Shown one piece after another: positions 51,830-60,609 of a DNA stretch of 64,000 bases. The position numbers and the translations under genes were made by a program. The first letter of the stretch is position 1. Every line of letters begins with the position of its first letter. Location: assembly GCA_045593405.1 (NCBI GenBank), contig JAZNWN010000003.1, forward strand, positions 62,001-126,000, read 5' to 3'. A model generated the notes under the pieces. That model did not search any database, was not told the origin of the DNA, and saw only the letters and a program-made list of their open reading frames with translations. This DNA is from UMGS1933 sp045593405 (lineage in GTDB: Bacteria > Bacillota > Clostridia > TANB77 > CAG-508).

Positions 51830-52213
51830 ATGGAAAATGCAAGTAAGGCATTACTAATTGCAGGAGTTGCATTAATAGCAATATTAATATTAAGTATAGC
51901 AATATATCTATTTACTTTATATTCAAATCAGGCAAAGGAATATAATGATATAATATCAGGTACAGAACTACAAAAATTCAACAGTAAATTTGATGTATAT
52001 ATTGGAAGAGATGATATAACAGCACAAGAAATAGCTTCTGTATTTAATTTGGCAAAAGAATATCAGGGATCAGTGGAGATACAAATAAATAAAACATTTT
52101 CAGGAACAGAAGAATTTGTTAAAGAATTTTTTAATTCCACATTTTCTTGTACTGATTCAGTATATGATAATAATACAGGAAAAATAGTAAAACTAGTATT
52201 TAAAGAAAATTAA
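51830..52213 (+). CDS. Pilin-like protein 2
   Basis: 127 residues. MENASKALLIAGVALIAILILSIAIYLFTLY is followed by GTELQKFNSKFDVYIGRDDITAQEIASVFNLAKEYQG and a beta end with FSCTDSVYDNNTGKIVKLVFKEN. The pattern sGTElqkFNskf...iTaqeiasv.n.ak is shared with proteins 1, 3 and 5, so these are paralogues made by tandem duplication. GGAGAGAA precedes the ATG. Confidence 0.75.
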   Translation: MENASKALLIAGVALIAILILSIAIYLFTLYSNQAKEYNDIISGTELQKFNSKFDVYIGRDDITAQEIASVFNLAKEYQGSVEIQINKTFSGTEEFVKEFFNSTFSCTDSVYDNNTGKIVKLVFKEN

Positions 52214-52323
52214 ATATTAGTCAACATGAAAAATAAAAATACTAACAAAAATTTCCGACAAAAAGTAAAAAAATATTGCATAAAAAATAAAAAAACATTA
52301 TAATTAAAGGAGAAAATACAAAG

Positions 52324-52752
52324 ATGAAGAAATTATTAGTAATACTATTATTACTATTTCTGATAATAATATTTTCAATATATGCTTTACTAATTAATAA
52401 TAAAGCACAAAGTACTTCTTTAGAAAATTATAATAGAGAATATATAGAATACCTAAATAGAATAATAAATGGTACAGAACTTGCAACACTAATAAATAAA
52501 GTTACAAATTTAAATGAAAATAACAATATAGAAAAAGATGAAAAAAAACATTACATAGAAAATGAAGAAAACTCAGTAAAGATAGAAATAAAAATGTTAC
52601 TTACAGAAAAAACATATCCAATGGAAGAAATATATAATAATAATACTGCAGAATTTGTAAGACATTTTAGCTTAGAAAAATTTAAATGTATAAAATTAGA
52701 ATATCATAATAAAACAGGAAAAATAAGTAAGATGGTTTTTGAACAAATATAA
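52324..52752 (+). CDS. Pilin-like protein 3 (diverged leader)
   Basis: 142 residues. Same body as protein 2 (NGTELATLINKVTNLNENN...FVRHFSLEKFKCIKLEYHNKTGKISKMVFEQ), but the MENA leader is replaced by MKKLLVILLLLFLIIIFSIYALL, an ordinary signal-anchor with basic residues. It may be a minor subunit or be inserted by a different route. AAAGGAGAAAA precedes the ATG, 110 bases after protein 2. Confidence 0.72.
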   Translation: MKKLLVILLLLFLIIIFSIYALLINNKAQSTSLENYNREYIEYLNRIINGTELATLINKVTNLNENNNIEKDEKKHYIENEENSVKIEIKMLLTEKTYPMEEIYNNNTAEFVRHFSLEKFKCIKLEYHNKTGKISKMVFEQI

Positions 52753-52823
52753 ATAACGTTATTAACTTTTAGAATAAAAATAATTCTAAAGAATAATAAA
52801 AAAAATTCAAAGGAGGAAAAAAT

Positions 52824-53036
52824 ATGGAGAACGCAACAAAAGCATTATTAATAGCAGCTGCTATATTAATAGCTATAGTTTTAATAGCACTAGGAGTTGG
52901 ATTATTAAACTCAACAGGAGATACAACAGACGATGCAAAAAATGTAGCTAATGCATTAGAATCATCTACATCTACTGCAGCAAATGGTGTAGTTGGTGAA
53001 TTAACAGGTATGTTCCCTTCAGAAGATGAAGAATAA
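52824..53036 (+). CDS. Pilin-like protein 4 (short, probable major pilin)
   Basis: 70 residues, close in size to Flp pilins. MENATKALLIAAAILIAIVLIALGVGLLNSTGDTTDDAKNVANALESSTSTAANGVVGELTGM ends in an acidic tail. A strong ribosome binding site (AAAGGAGGAAA) and a hairpin directly behind it suggest it is made in excess, as a main subunit would be; this is inference. No cysteine. Confidence 0.75.
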   Translation: MENATKALLIAAAILIAIVLIALGVGLLNSTGDTTDDAKNVANALESSTSTAANGVVGELTGMFPSEDEE

Positions 53037-53041
53037 AACAT

Positions 53042-53068
53042 CTAAGGATAAATTTTATTTATCCTTAG
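53042..53068 (+). terminator. Hairpin after pilin-like protein 4
   Basis: CTAAGGATAAAT / ATTTATCCTTAG. No long T-run, so it may attenuate or protect the upstream message rather than end transcription. Confidence 0.6.
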
Positions 53069-53165
53069 ACTAAAGCTTAAGAGATAGCCTTGAGTTTTAG
53101 TCTGAGGATAAAATGTAGAGAACGATTTCTTTGTCGTTCCAAGGGAATTAGAGGAGTTGATTAAT

Positions 53166-53558
53166 ATGGAGAATGCAACAAAAGCATTATTAATTGCTGC
53201 ATCAGTATTAATTGTAATTGTGTTAATTGCAGTTGGAATAAAAATATTAGGTTCAACACAAGGTGTTACAAATAGTGTAGATGAAGTATCAAATGCAATG
53301 GAAATTTCAGTATTTAATTCACAGTTTATAGATTATGAAGGAACACAAACAGGAGCACAAGTAAAAGCTCTATTAAATAAAGCAGCAGCAACATGGCGTG
53401 ATGGTAGCTTACATAGGGTAACAGTAAATGGTTGTGATAGTGCTAATGAGATTGCTGATTACAGAGCTACAATTAATATTAATACAACGTATAAAGTTAC
53501 TGTTGGATATGACTCAAAAGGATATGTAAATAGTATAACAATAGAAATACCTTCATAA
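53166..53558 (+). CDS. Pilin-like protein 5
   Basis: 130 residues. The leader MENATKALLIAASVLIVIVLIAVGIKILGST is nearly identical to protein 4; the body continues MEISVFNSQFIDYEGTQTGAQVKALLNKAAATWRDG...YKVTVGYDSKGYVNSITIEIPS, the longer paralogue type. ATG at 53166 (AGAGGAG upstream) rather than the in-frame TTG three codons earlier. Confidence 0.75.
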   Translation: MENATKALLIAASVLIVIVLIAVGIKILGSTQGVTNSVDEVSNAMEISVFNSQFIDYEGTQTGAQVKALLNKAAATWRDGSLHRVTVNGCDSANEIADYRATININTTYKVTVGYDSKGYVNSITIEIPS

Positions 53559-53579
53559 CATTTTAGGGGGGACGAAATT

Positions 53580-54062
53580 ATGGAAAATGCAACAGATGCT
53601 TTATTAATTGGTTTTGCAGTATTAATTTTTATTATTGCGTTATCAGTAACATTTAATTCATTAAGTCAAGCTAAATCTACAGCAGATATAGTTTTGTTTT
53701 ATAGTGATAGAGAAAATTTTCAAACATCTTTGAAAGCTGATGAAGAGGAACGAAATGATGGTGGAAGAACAGTAGAAATAGATACTGTTGTTGCAACAAT
53801 TGCTAGATGTTCAAAAGAAAAATTTTCAGTTAAAATAATTGATGAAGACAATGAAGACATATATAAATTTGAATATGATGTACAAACAGAAGAAGATATA
53901 AAAAAAGAAATAGATAGATTTATAAAGGAACACACCGGAGCAAGCTACAGAGAAACTTATGTAGAGGTTACAACAAGTGGAACAACAATTACTGGAGAAG
54001 ATGGAACACAATTAGAACAAAATGTTGGGAAAAAAATATATATAACATATACAAAAATTTAA
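53580..54062 (+). CDS. Pilin-like protein 6
   Basis: 160 residues. MENATDALLIGFAVLIFIIALSVTFNSLSQAK, where Asp replaces the Lys of the other leaders. The outer part is acidic (RENFQTSLKADEEERNDGGRTVEIDTVVATIARCSKEKFSVKIIDEDNEDIYKFEYDVQTEEDIKKEI). Probably a minor subunit. AGGGGGGAC precedes the ATG. Confidence 0.72.
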   Translation: MENATDALLIGFAVLIFIIALSVTFNSLSQAKSTADIVLFYSDRENFQTSLKADEEERNDGGRTVEIDTVVATIARCSKEKFSVKIIDEDNEDIYKFEYDVQTEEDIKKEIDRFIKEHTGASYRETYVEVTTSGTTITGEDGTQLEQNVGKKIYITYTKI

Positions 54063-54086
54063 TAAAGAGAGAAAGGAAGAAGAATT

Positions 54087-54614
54087 ATGTCAGATACTTT
54101 AATTACAATAATTGCAATATTTTTAGCTGCAATATTAATGTTTATATTCCCACTAATGACAGTATCAAATACACAAGATGACATATCTCAAGTAGCAGTT
54201 CAATCATTAGTTGCAGAATTTGTAAATAATGCTGCAACAAAGGGGAAAGTTACACAAGATGATTATAATACATTTCTATCAAAGCTATATGCAACAGGAA
54301 ATACATATGATGTTCAATTAGAACATAAAATAATGACTACTAATCCAAATAAAGGGGCAGCAGATCAATTAGGAGAGAACTTATATTATTCAGTATATAA
54401 TTCTACAATAGTAGATGGAGCTAATGGAATAAATAATAGTGAAGAATATTTATTAAAAAAAGGTGATTATATTAGTGCTACAGTAAAAAATACAAACACA
54501 ACAACAGCGTCGCAAATAAAGAATTTTCTATATTCAATTGTAGGAAAGGACACTTATACAATTGCATCAAATGCATCAGCATTAGTAGTAAATACAGGGA
54601 ATTTTTCAAATTAA
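54087..54614 (+). CDS. Pilin-like protein 7 (TadE/minor-pilin-like)
   Basis: 175 residues. MSDTLITIIAIFLAAILMFIFPLMTVSNTQDDISQVAVQSLVAEFVNNAATKGKVTQDDYNTFLSKL: an N-terminal hydrophobic helix followed by a soluble domain. The leader is unlike MENA proteins. The end (DTYTIASNASALVVNTGNFSN) is beta-rich. Likely a minor pseudopilin; the role is inferred from position. AGAAAGGAAG precedes the ATG. Confidence 0.65.
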   Translation: MSDTLITIIAIFLAAILMFIFPLMTVSNTQDDISQVAVQSLVAEFVNNAATKGKVTQDDYNTFLSKLYATGNTYDVQLEHKIMTTNPNKGAADQLGENLYYSVYNSTIVDGANGINNSEEYLLKKGDYISATVKNTNTTTASQIKNFLYSIVGKDTYTIASNASALVVNTGNFSN

Positions 54615-54622
54615 GAAAAACA

Positions 54623-54662
54623 CTAAAAGGGTTAGGTAAATTACTTTGCCTAACCCTTTTAG
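54623..54662 (+). terminator. Strong hairpin between protein 7 and the large repeat protein
   Basis: Nearly perfect 17-18-base arms CTAAAAGGGTTAGGTAAA / CTTTGCCTAACCCTTTTAG, ending just before the ribosome binding site of the next gene. Confidence 0.82.
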
Positions 54663-54678
54663 AAACGTAGGAGGATAC

Positions 54679-57600
54679 ATGAAGTTACAGAATTTAATAA
54701 TTATTTTTATTATAATTATAATACCTATTGTTTTGATTTTTTCATTATATTTAAACTTAGAAACTAAGACAATAATGTTACAAACAAGTTATGATGAAAA
54801 GTTAATTGAAGCAACAAAAGAAGCAGTAGAAGCATTTGAAATAAATACTACAGAATGGAATAGTAAGTATTCATCTCTTGCAAATTTAAAAAGACAAGAA
54901 ATAATGTCTGCAATAAATGTTTTTACATCTAGTATGTCAAACAAACTAGGAATTAGTGGTACAAGTAATGAAGAAATACTAAGTTATGTACCAGCAATAG
55001 TATTTACAATGTATGATGGCTACTATATTTATGCACCTACATATGTGCCTGAAACTATCACAAATGAAAAAGGAGTACAACTCTTTTTTTATGAAGATAG
55101 TGGATCTGAAGGGGCACAAATTACCGCATCAGCGACTCAAAATATTGGAGGTACAATAGTTGAGGGTAAACCGATGTATAAAGGGACAGAGAAAACAGGA
55201 ACGTATAATGGTGAACCAATAACTTTTACTACAGAAATAGTTAATGCTGAGAAAATTTATAAACATGTACTAAAAACTTTTGTACCATATACAACTACTT
55301 ATGGAAATTATGTTATTAATTATACATTAGATAATTACATAAGAATTTATGGAGATATTCAATCAAAAGAAGGATATGTACTTAGTGAAGATGAAAGCAT
55401 AACAAAGCCAGATATAAACTCTATTTCTGAAATAAAATATAATGGAAAATCAATAGAACCAGAAATTTTAAAGGAAAAAATTTATGTAAGAGATAATCCT
55501 GAAAATGATGCAGTATTAAAAGAATATAAATATATTTATAATTCAAATAATGATAAAAGATATTATGGTGATGATGGAATATTTTTTATAGTTAATGATG
55601 ATTGTATAAAACAAGTGTTACCATCAGAAAATATAGTGGTAGGAAGTACATTAGCAGAGTATAAAAAAGTTTTAATTTGCCCTAATAGTAATAATAATAA
55701 TTATTTAGAATTATACCAGTTAATAAATGGAAATGATAATGCATGGTATTATAAAGGAAGTAATAATGAATATATAAAATATGAAGGATTTACAGATTCA
55801 ATTGAAAAGTATGAAGATTGTAGTGCAATTAATTATTATATAGAAACATTGAGTTTTAATTCTTGGTTAAATGAAAATAGAACTAGTATTAATATAAATG
55901 AAATTATGGGTAAAAAGCGAGAGACAATAATAAAAGATATTAATAACAATTTAAATTTATCTATTTCAAATTACAATGCAAATTCTAAAATGGATTATAA
56001 AATATTAGAATTATCAGATAAAGATTGGGATCAAGCACTTTCTAATATTTCAATGATAACCTTTTTCCAAGGAGCAAAGATAGGATTAAAAACATACAAC
56101 AACTATGTTGTGGTAACAAGTACAGAAAATAATGAATATGTAAGTGAAAATTCTTTATACTATTTAAATAGTACAGATAATTACTATCACAGATATGGTT
56201 GTGTTATGATTCAAAATGAGGTTGTAAATGAATCATATAGAAATACTGAATTTAAGTCAACAAGTTATAGGTATAAAAAAGATAGTGAAGAAAAAAATGG
56301 TTACTATTATAAACATAATAATCAGAGTGAAGATAATATACAGCAATGTTTTGATTGTATTGTTAATAGAAACACTTTGACTTCAGATAATGCAAATACT
56401 GAGTTATATAATAAAATACATTATACAGCATTAGCAAGAGAAAGATATGTTCAAATGTCAAAAATTAGTTTAATAATTGATTTAGATAGGACAATCACAG
56501 TAACATTTGATGCGAATGGAGGATATTGTGCTACACCAAGTAAAGAAGTAACATTTAATAGTACTTATGGAACATTACCAGATGCAACAAAACATAAAGA
56601 TTTTGCTGGGTGGTATACAGCTAGAGAAGGAGGAACTGAAGTTAAAAGTGCAACAGTAGTTACTGCAAGTGAAGACCACACATTATATGCAAGAGGGAAG
56701 ATTGATGTAATTCTTGATGCAAATGAGGGGGAATTTGAAGATGGAAGTGATAGAAAACAACTAGTTGGATTAATACAAGGAAATCCATATGGAGAATTAG
56801 AAACACCTAAAAGAGATGGATATATTTTTAATGGTTGGGAAGAAAATATTAGAGGAATATTGTTAACTAATAATCATAATTATAATTATAATTATAATGT
56901 ACCTAATGTAGATGAATTTGCTCAAGATTTAGAGTTAGGACATGTTGACAAAATTATATTAGTGGCGCAATGGGAACCTATTTCATATATAATACAATAT
57001 CATGGAAATGGAAGCACTGGAGGAAATACACAATCTTCTACACATATGTATAATATAGCAAAAAATTTAACTGAAAATGGATTTATAAAGCAAACTATAG
57101 ATGAAAGTAAAACATGGAATCATACATTTTATAAATGGAACACAAGAGAGGATGGAACTGGAACATTTTATGACGATAAACAGTCTGTAATTAACTTAGC
57201 TTCAACAAATGGCGAAGTAATTCATTTATATGCAATATGGGATGGGCATTTAGATATAAATTGGAGAATAAATGGAGTTTTAGTATATTCAAGAACAGAC
57301 GATATTTTGTTAGCAAATTTATCAGGTAATAATATTAGTGAACAATATAGAAGAGATTTCTATACTTTGGTGCCATATGGAACTAGCTGGAAAATTGATG
57401 GATTGAAATTACAAGATAGAGAAATTCCTTATTCAAGAGACGGAGTAGTTGGTGTAGGTGGTTATTCAATAAATATACCTGTAAACACAATAGGTATTAA
57501 AGTAAATAACTCTGAATATGGAACAGTATCAGAAAAACTATTATACGTATTAGAAGATACAACTTATACTACGAATAAAAATGTATTAACATTAAGTGAT

Positions 57601-58491
57601 GGAAGACAAATAACTGCTTCAATAAAAGAAAAAGAGGGGTATACAACAGAGTTCGTAGGATGGAGTGATACAGAGGGAACAATTGCTCCTAATACCGAAA
57701 TAACAGCTAACTTTAAGAGAACTGAAAAAACTAGATATACAATAAAATATGATGCAAATGGAGGAAGTGGAGCTCCAGCCGCTCAAACAAAAATAGATGG
57801 AACAGATTTAACATTAAGTAGTAAAACTCCAACAAGAACTGGATTTATCTTTAAAGGTTGGGGAACAACTAAAACAGCAACTTCTGCATCATATCAACCA
57901 GGAGGAAAATATAAATCAAATAGTAATGTAACACTATATGCTATATGGCAACAAGTAATAAATGTAACAAGTGTTACATTAAATAAGACAGCAGATCAAT
58001 GGATACCATTAAAAAATAATAATAATGCTGGTACATTAAGTTTAAATGCAACAGTTGCACCATCTAATGCAACGAATAAAACTGTAACATGGTCAAGCAG
58101 TAATACTTCAGTTGCAACTGTAAGTAATGGAACAGTAACAGCAAAACGAGCAGGACTTACAACAATTACAGCAACAGCAGGAGGAAAAACTGCTTCAGTA
58201 AGAGTATATGTATATAATGCTATTTTTAAAAACCCTAATAGTTATGTTAGTAATTATACCATGTATAATAATTCAGAATTTAACGTAGAATCAGGTTATT
58301 TTAGGTTTAGTGTTAATGCTAAAGTACAAGTAATCATAAGTCCAACAAATAGTGATAAAACTAAGTGGAAATTAGAAAATTACAATGTTATTAGTGGAAC
58401 ATTTACTATCACAAAGTATGAAGGTAAAAATGGACAATATTTGAATTTGAGATCTACTAGTTCATACGTTGAGAATTATGGTGCTTGGTAA
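54679..58491 (+). CDS. Large surface protein with InlB B-repeats and a BIG2 domain
   Basis: 1,270 residues. An N-terminal membrane helix (about 4-25) and a TadE/G-like helical start (MLQTSYDEKLIEATKEAVEAFEINT) suggest it is embedded like a pilus-tip or minor pilin protein. After about 600 residues of unknown domain come four Listeria/Bacteroides-type repeats (ITVTFDANGGYCATP...FAGWYTAREGG; VILDANEGEF; IIQYHGNGSTGG...TFYKWNTREDG; YTIKYDANGGSGAP...FKGWGTTK) and a BIG2 Ig-like domain (VTSVTLNKTADQW...TVTWSSSNTSVATVSNGTVTAKRAG). No LPxTG is present. The ATG at 54679 follows GTAGGAGGA; an in-frame TTG at 54646 lies in the hairpin. Confidence 0.83.
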   Translation: MKLQNLIIIFIIIIIPIVLIFSLYLNLETKTIMLQTSYDEKLIEATKEAVEAFEINTTEWNSKYSSLANLKRQEIMSAINVFTSSMSNKLGISGTSNEEILSYVPAIVFTMYDGYYIYAPTYVPETITNEKGVQLFFYEDSGSEGAQITASATQNIGGTIVEGKPMYKGTEKTGTYNGEPITFTTEIVNAEKIYKHVLKTFVPYTTTYGNYVINYTLDNYIRIYGDIQSKEGYVLSEDESITKPDINSISEIKYNGKSIEPEILKEKIYVRDNPENDAVLKEYKYIYNSNNDKRYYGDDGIFFIVNDDCIKQVLPSENIVVGSTLAEYKKVLICPNSNNNNYLELYQLINGNDNAWYYKGSNNEYIKYEGFTDSIEKYEDCSAINYYIETLSFNSWLNENRTSININEIMGKKRETIIKDINNNLNLSISNYNANSKMDYKILELSDKDWDQALSNISMITFFQGAKIGLKTYNNYVVVTSTENNEYVSENSLYYLNSTDNYYHRYGCVMIQNEVVNESYRNTEFKSTSYRYKKDSEEKNGYYYKHNNQSEDNIQQCFDCIVNRNTLTSDNANTELYNKIHYTALARERYVQMSKISLIIDLDRTITVTFDANGGYCATPSKEVTFNSTYGTLPDATKHKDFAGWYTAREGGTEVKSATVVTASEDHTLYARGKIDVILDANEGEFEDGSDRKQLVGLIQGNPYGELETPKRDGYIFNGWEENIRGILLTNNHNYNYNYNVPNVDEFAQDLELGHVDKIILVAQWEPISYIIQYHGNGSTGGNTQSSTHMYNIAKNLTENGFIKQTIDESKTWNHTFYKWNTREDGTGTFYDDKQSVINLASTNGEVIHLYAIWDGHLDINWRINGVLVYSRTDDILLANLSGNNISEQYRRDFYTLVPYGTSWKIDGLKLQDREIPYSRDGVVGVGGYSINIPVNTIGIKVNNSEYGTVSEKLLYVLEDTTYTTNKNVLTLSDGRQITASIKEKEGYTTEFVGWSDTEGTIAPNTEITANFKRTEKTRYTIKYDANGGSGAPAAQTKIDGTDLTLSSKTPTRTGFIFKGWGTTKTATSASYQPGGKYKSNSNVTLYAIWQQVINVTSVTLNKTADQWIPLKNNNNAGTLSLNATVAPSNATNKTVTWSSSNTSVATVSNGTVTAKRAGLTTITATAGGKTASVRVYVYNAIFKNPNSYVSNYTMYNNSEFNVESGYFRFSVNAKVQVIISPTNSDKTKWKLENYNVISGTFTITKYEGKNGQYLNLRSTSSYVENYGAW

Positions 58492-58511
58492 AAACAATTA
58501 TATAAATTTTG

Positions 58512-58544
58512 TAGCTTAGTATGAATTTATTTCATACTAAGCTA
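58512..58544 (+). terminator. Hairpin after the large repeat protein
   Basis: TAGCTTAGTATGAA / TTCATACTAAGCTA, 14-base perfect arms, without a T-run. Confidence 0.65.
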
Positions 58545-58560
58545 TAGAACGGAGTTATTT

Positions 58561-59247
58561 ATGAAAAATAAAAAAAATATTTTTGTTATAATTGCAATAT
58601 TAATAATAATTTTTGCTATTATTGCTACAATAATTGTTAATAATATAGGGAATAATAATGAAGGATTAGTAAATATTGCAGAAACAACAATAGAAGAAAG
58701 AACACTATGGAATGATTTTCTAAATTCAAATCCATATTTATCACAAATAGAAACAATATCTGAATATATAGATGAAACAGACTTAATAAAACTTGCACTT
58801 ACTTCTGATAACGTAGAAATAGAAAGAATAGTAACTGAAGAAATAGAAAAAAATCCTTTACTTACACTAGGAGAGGGCTATAAAAAATCAAGAGAAAATA
58901 TAAATAAATATTTAAGTAATATTTTAAGTAAAGAAGATTTGTCTTATAACTTTATAGACACATATGTAGAAGAAGATAATTATTTGTTAATAGGGGAGGA
59001 TTACATATATTATACAAAAATAGAAATACCAGAAAAAATATATATTGCAGTAAATTATAAAGAAGAGAATAAAAATTATGAAGTTCAAATTTATGAATAT
59101 GATGTAACAGAAAAAAATAAAGCTATTTTAACATCAATGATAGAAACTGGAGATATAAATAGAAAAGTTAAAACAATTAATAAATATACTTTGGTTGGTA
59201 ATGTTGAAAATGATAATATAAAAATTACTGGGAAGACAAGCTTATAG
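58561..59247 (+). CDS. Secreted or membrane-anchored protein of unknown function
   Basis: 228 residues, not recognised. One N-terminal membrane segment (about 7-30, IFVIIAILIIIFAIIATIIVNNI), then an acidic outer domain (NEGLVNIAETTIEERTLWNDFLNSNPYLSQIETISEYIDETDLIKLALTSDNVEIERIV...). Last gene of the pilus run on the plus strand before spoIVB; ACGGAG precedes the ATG. Association with the pilus is inferred from position only. Confidence 0.6.
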   Translation: MKNKKNIFVIIAILIIIFAIIATIIVNNIGNNNEGLVNIAETTIEERTLWNDFLNSNPYLSQIETISEYIDETDLIKLALTSDNVEIERIVTEEIEKNPLLTLGEGYKKSRENINKYLSNILSKEDLSYNFIDTYVEEDNYLLIGEDYIYYTKIEIPEKIYIAVNYKEENKNYEVQIYEYDVTEKNKAILTSMIETGDINRKVKTINKYTLVGNVENDNIKITGKTSL

Positions 59248-59293
59248 TTATATATTAAAAAATGAAAATTAAAAAAATCACATAATAGAAAAA

Positions 59294-59326
59294 CAAAATG
59301 GTTATCCTAATTTTAGGGTGACCATT
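59294..59326 (+). terminator. Hairpin directly before spoIVB
   Basis: AAAATGGTTATCCTA / TAGGGTGACCATTTT with G-U pairs. Its right arm contains the AGGGTG that probably serves as the spoIVB ribosome binding site, so folding could hide the start. Confidence 0.7.
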
Positions 59327-60526
59327 TTGAATTTTTTGAAAAAATTTTTATTAATATTAATTTTATATATAATATTAATATATGTAACAAATATAACAGG
59401 AATACCAGAAAGGATAATATTGTTTGAAGAAGAATCGTTGAGTTTAGGAACAATATTTGGTATTTCTGAGAAAAAAGAACAAGTAATTACTGCCTCATCA
59501 GGTGATGAAAATAGTAATATAGTAAAACAAGAAACTATAACATTAAGTTTATTTAATTTATTAGATATAAAAAATGTAAATGTTACTACAATAGAAGAAA
59601 CAAGTGTAGTACCTTTGGGAAATACTATAGGACTAAAACTATATTCGAGTGGAGTTTTAGTAATAGGAATGACAGAGATTGAAGGCAAAAAACCATATGA
59701 AAATTCAGGAATAGAAGAAGGAGATTTAATAACTTGTGTAAATAATAATCAAATAACAACAACACAAGAATTAGTAGAATGTGTAAGTAATAGTCAAGGA
59801 GAGATTATAGATATAACATATATAAGAGATGGGAAAGAATATGAAACATGTATAGAACCAGTGATAACAGCAGATAATGAATATAAATTAGGTTTATGGG
59901 TAAGAGATGGGGCAGCTGGAATTGGAACAGCTACTTATTATGAACCATTAACAGGAAAATTTGGAGCACTAGGACATGGAATTACAGATTACGATACAGA
60001 CAAGTTAATTTCAATAGAAAGTGGAGAAGTAGTTACAACAAATATAGTTGATATAGAAAAAGGGGAAGAAGGAAAGCCAGGACAAATAAAAGGGACAGTA
60101 AGTAATGGAGAAGTAATAGGTGAAATTTATAATAATACAGAGTTTGGTATTTATGGAGAACTTACTAACAAAAATAAACTTAATATAATAGAACAAAATA
60201 GTTTGCCAGTTGCAACAAGAGATGAAATTGAGGAAGGAAAGGCAAAAGTGATTTTAACATTAGAAGATGGAATAAGAAAAGAATATAATATAGAAATTAC
60301 AAAGATTTATAAAAACAATAATAATGATAATAGAAGTATGTTAATTAAGGTAACTGATGAGAGTTTGTTAAATTTAACAGGAGGAATTATACAAGGAATG
60401 AGTGGAGCGCCAATTGTACAAAACGGAAAGTTTATTGGAGCAATAACCCATGTATTTGTAAATAATCCGACAGAAGGATATGGGGTATTTGGAGATTTAA
60501 TGATAAAAGCATCGAACTTATATTAG
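59327..60526 (+). CDS. spoIVB: SpoIVB serine peptidase
   Basis: The forespore signalling protease that relieves BofA inhibition and triggers pro-sigmaK processing. 399 residues from the TTG at 59327: one membrane segment, a PDZ domain (about 85-180, YSSGVLVIGMTEIEGKKPYENSGIEEGDLITCVNN) and an S55 peptidase domain with GKFGALGHGITD (catalytic His) and GIIQGMSGAPIVQNGKFIGAITHVFVNNPTEGYGVF. The catalytic Ser of GMSG is kept, while the following Ser of the usual GMSGSP is Ala. AGGGTG six bases upstream supports the TTG; a GTG at 59318 would add three residues. Confidence 0.92.
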   Translation: MNFLKKFLLILILYIILIYVTNITGIPERIILFEEESLSLGTIFGISEKKEQVITASSGDENSNIVKQETITLSLFNLLDIKNVNVTTIEETSVVPLGNTIGLKLYSSGVLVIGMTEIEGKKPYENSGIEEGDLITCVNNNQITTTQELVECVSNSQGEIIDITYIRDGKEYETCIEPVITADNEYKLGLWVRDGAAGIGTATYYEPLTGKFGALGHGITDYDTDKLISIESGEVVTTNIVDIEKGEEGKPGQIKGTVSNGEVIGEIYNNTEFGIYGELTNKNKLNIIEQNSLPVATRDEIEEGKAKVILTLEDGIRKEYNIEITKIYKNNNNDNRSMLIKVTDESLLNLTGGIIQGMSGAPIVQNGKFIGAITHVFVNNPTEGYGVFGDLMIKASNLY

Positions 60527-60529
60527 GGT

Positions 60530-60603
60530 TGTAGGGGCCGCTACCGGCGGGCGACCCGCAAAAACATATATTAATAAAAAGGGTCGCCGAAGGCGGCGAC
60601 CCA
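60530..60603. repeat. TGTAGGGG palindrome, copy 13
   Basis: TGTAGGGGCCGCTACCGGCGGGCGACCC...GGGTCGCCGAAGGCGGCGACCC between convergent spoIVB and SPFH genes; probably ends both transcripts. Confidence 0.85.
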
Positions 60604-60609
60604 TAAAAA

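Noticed and set aside
53931..53946. CGG shift site in pilin-like protein 6 (CACACCGGAGC)
   Set aside because: The frame reads CAC ACC GGA GCA; CGG spans two codons and the protein is continuous.
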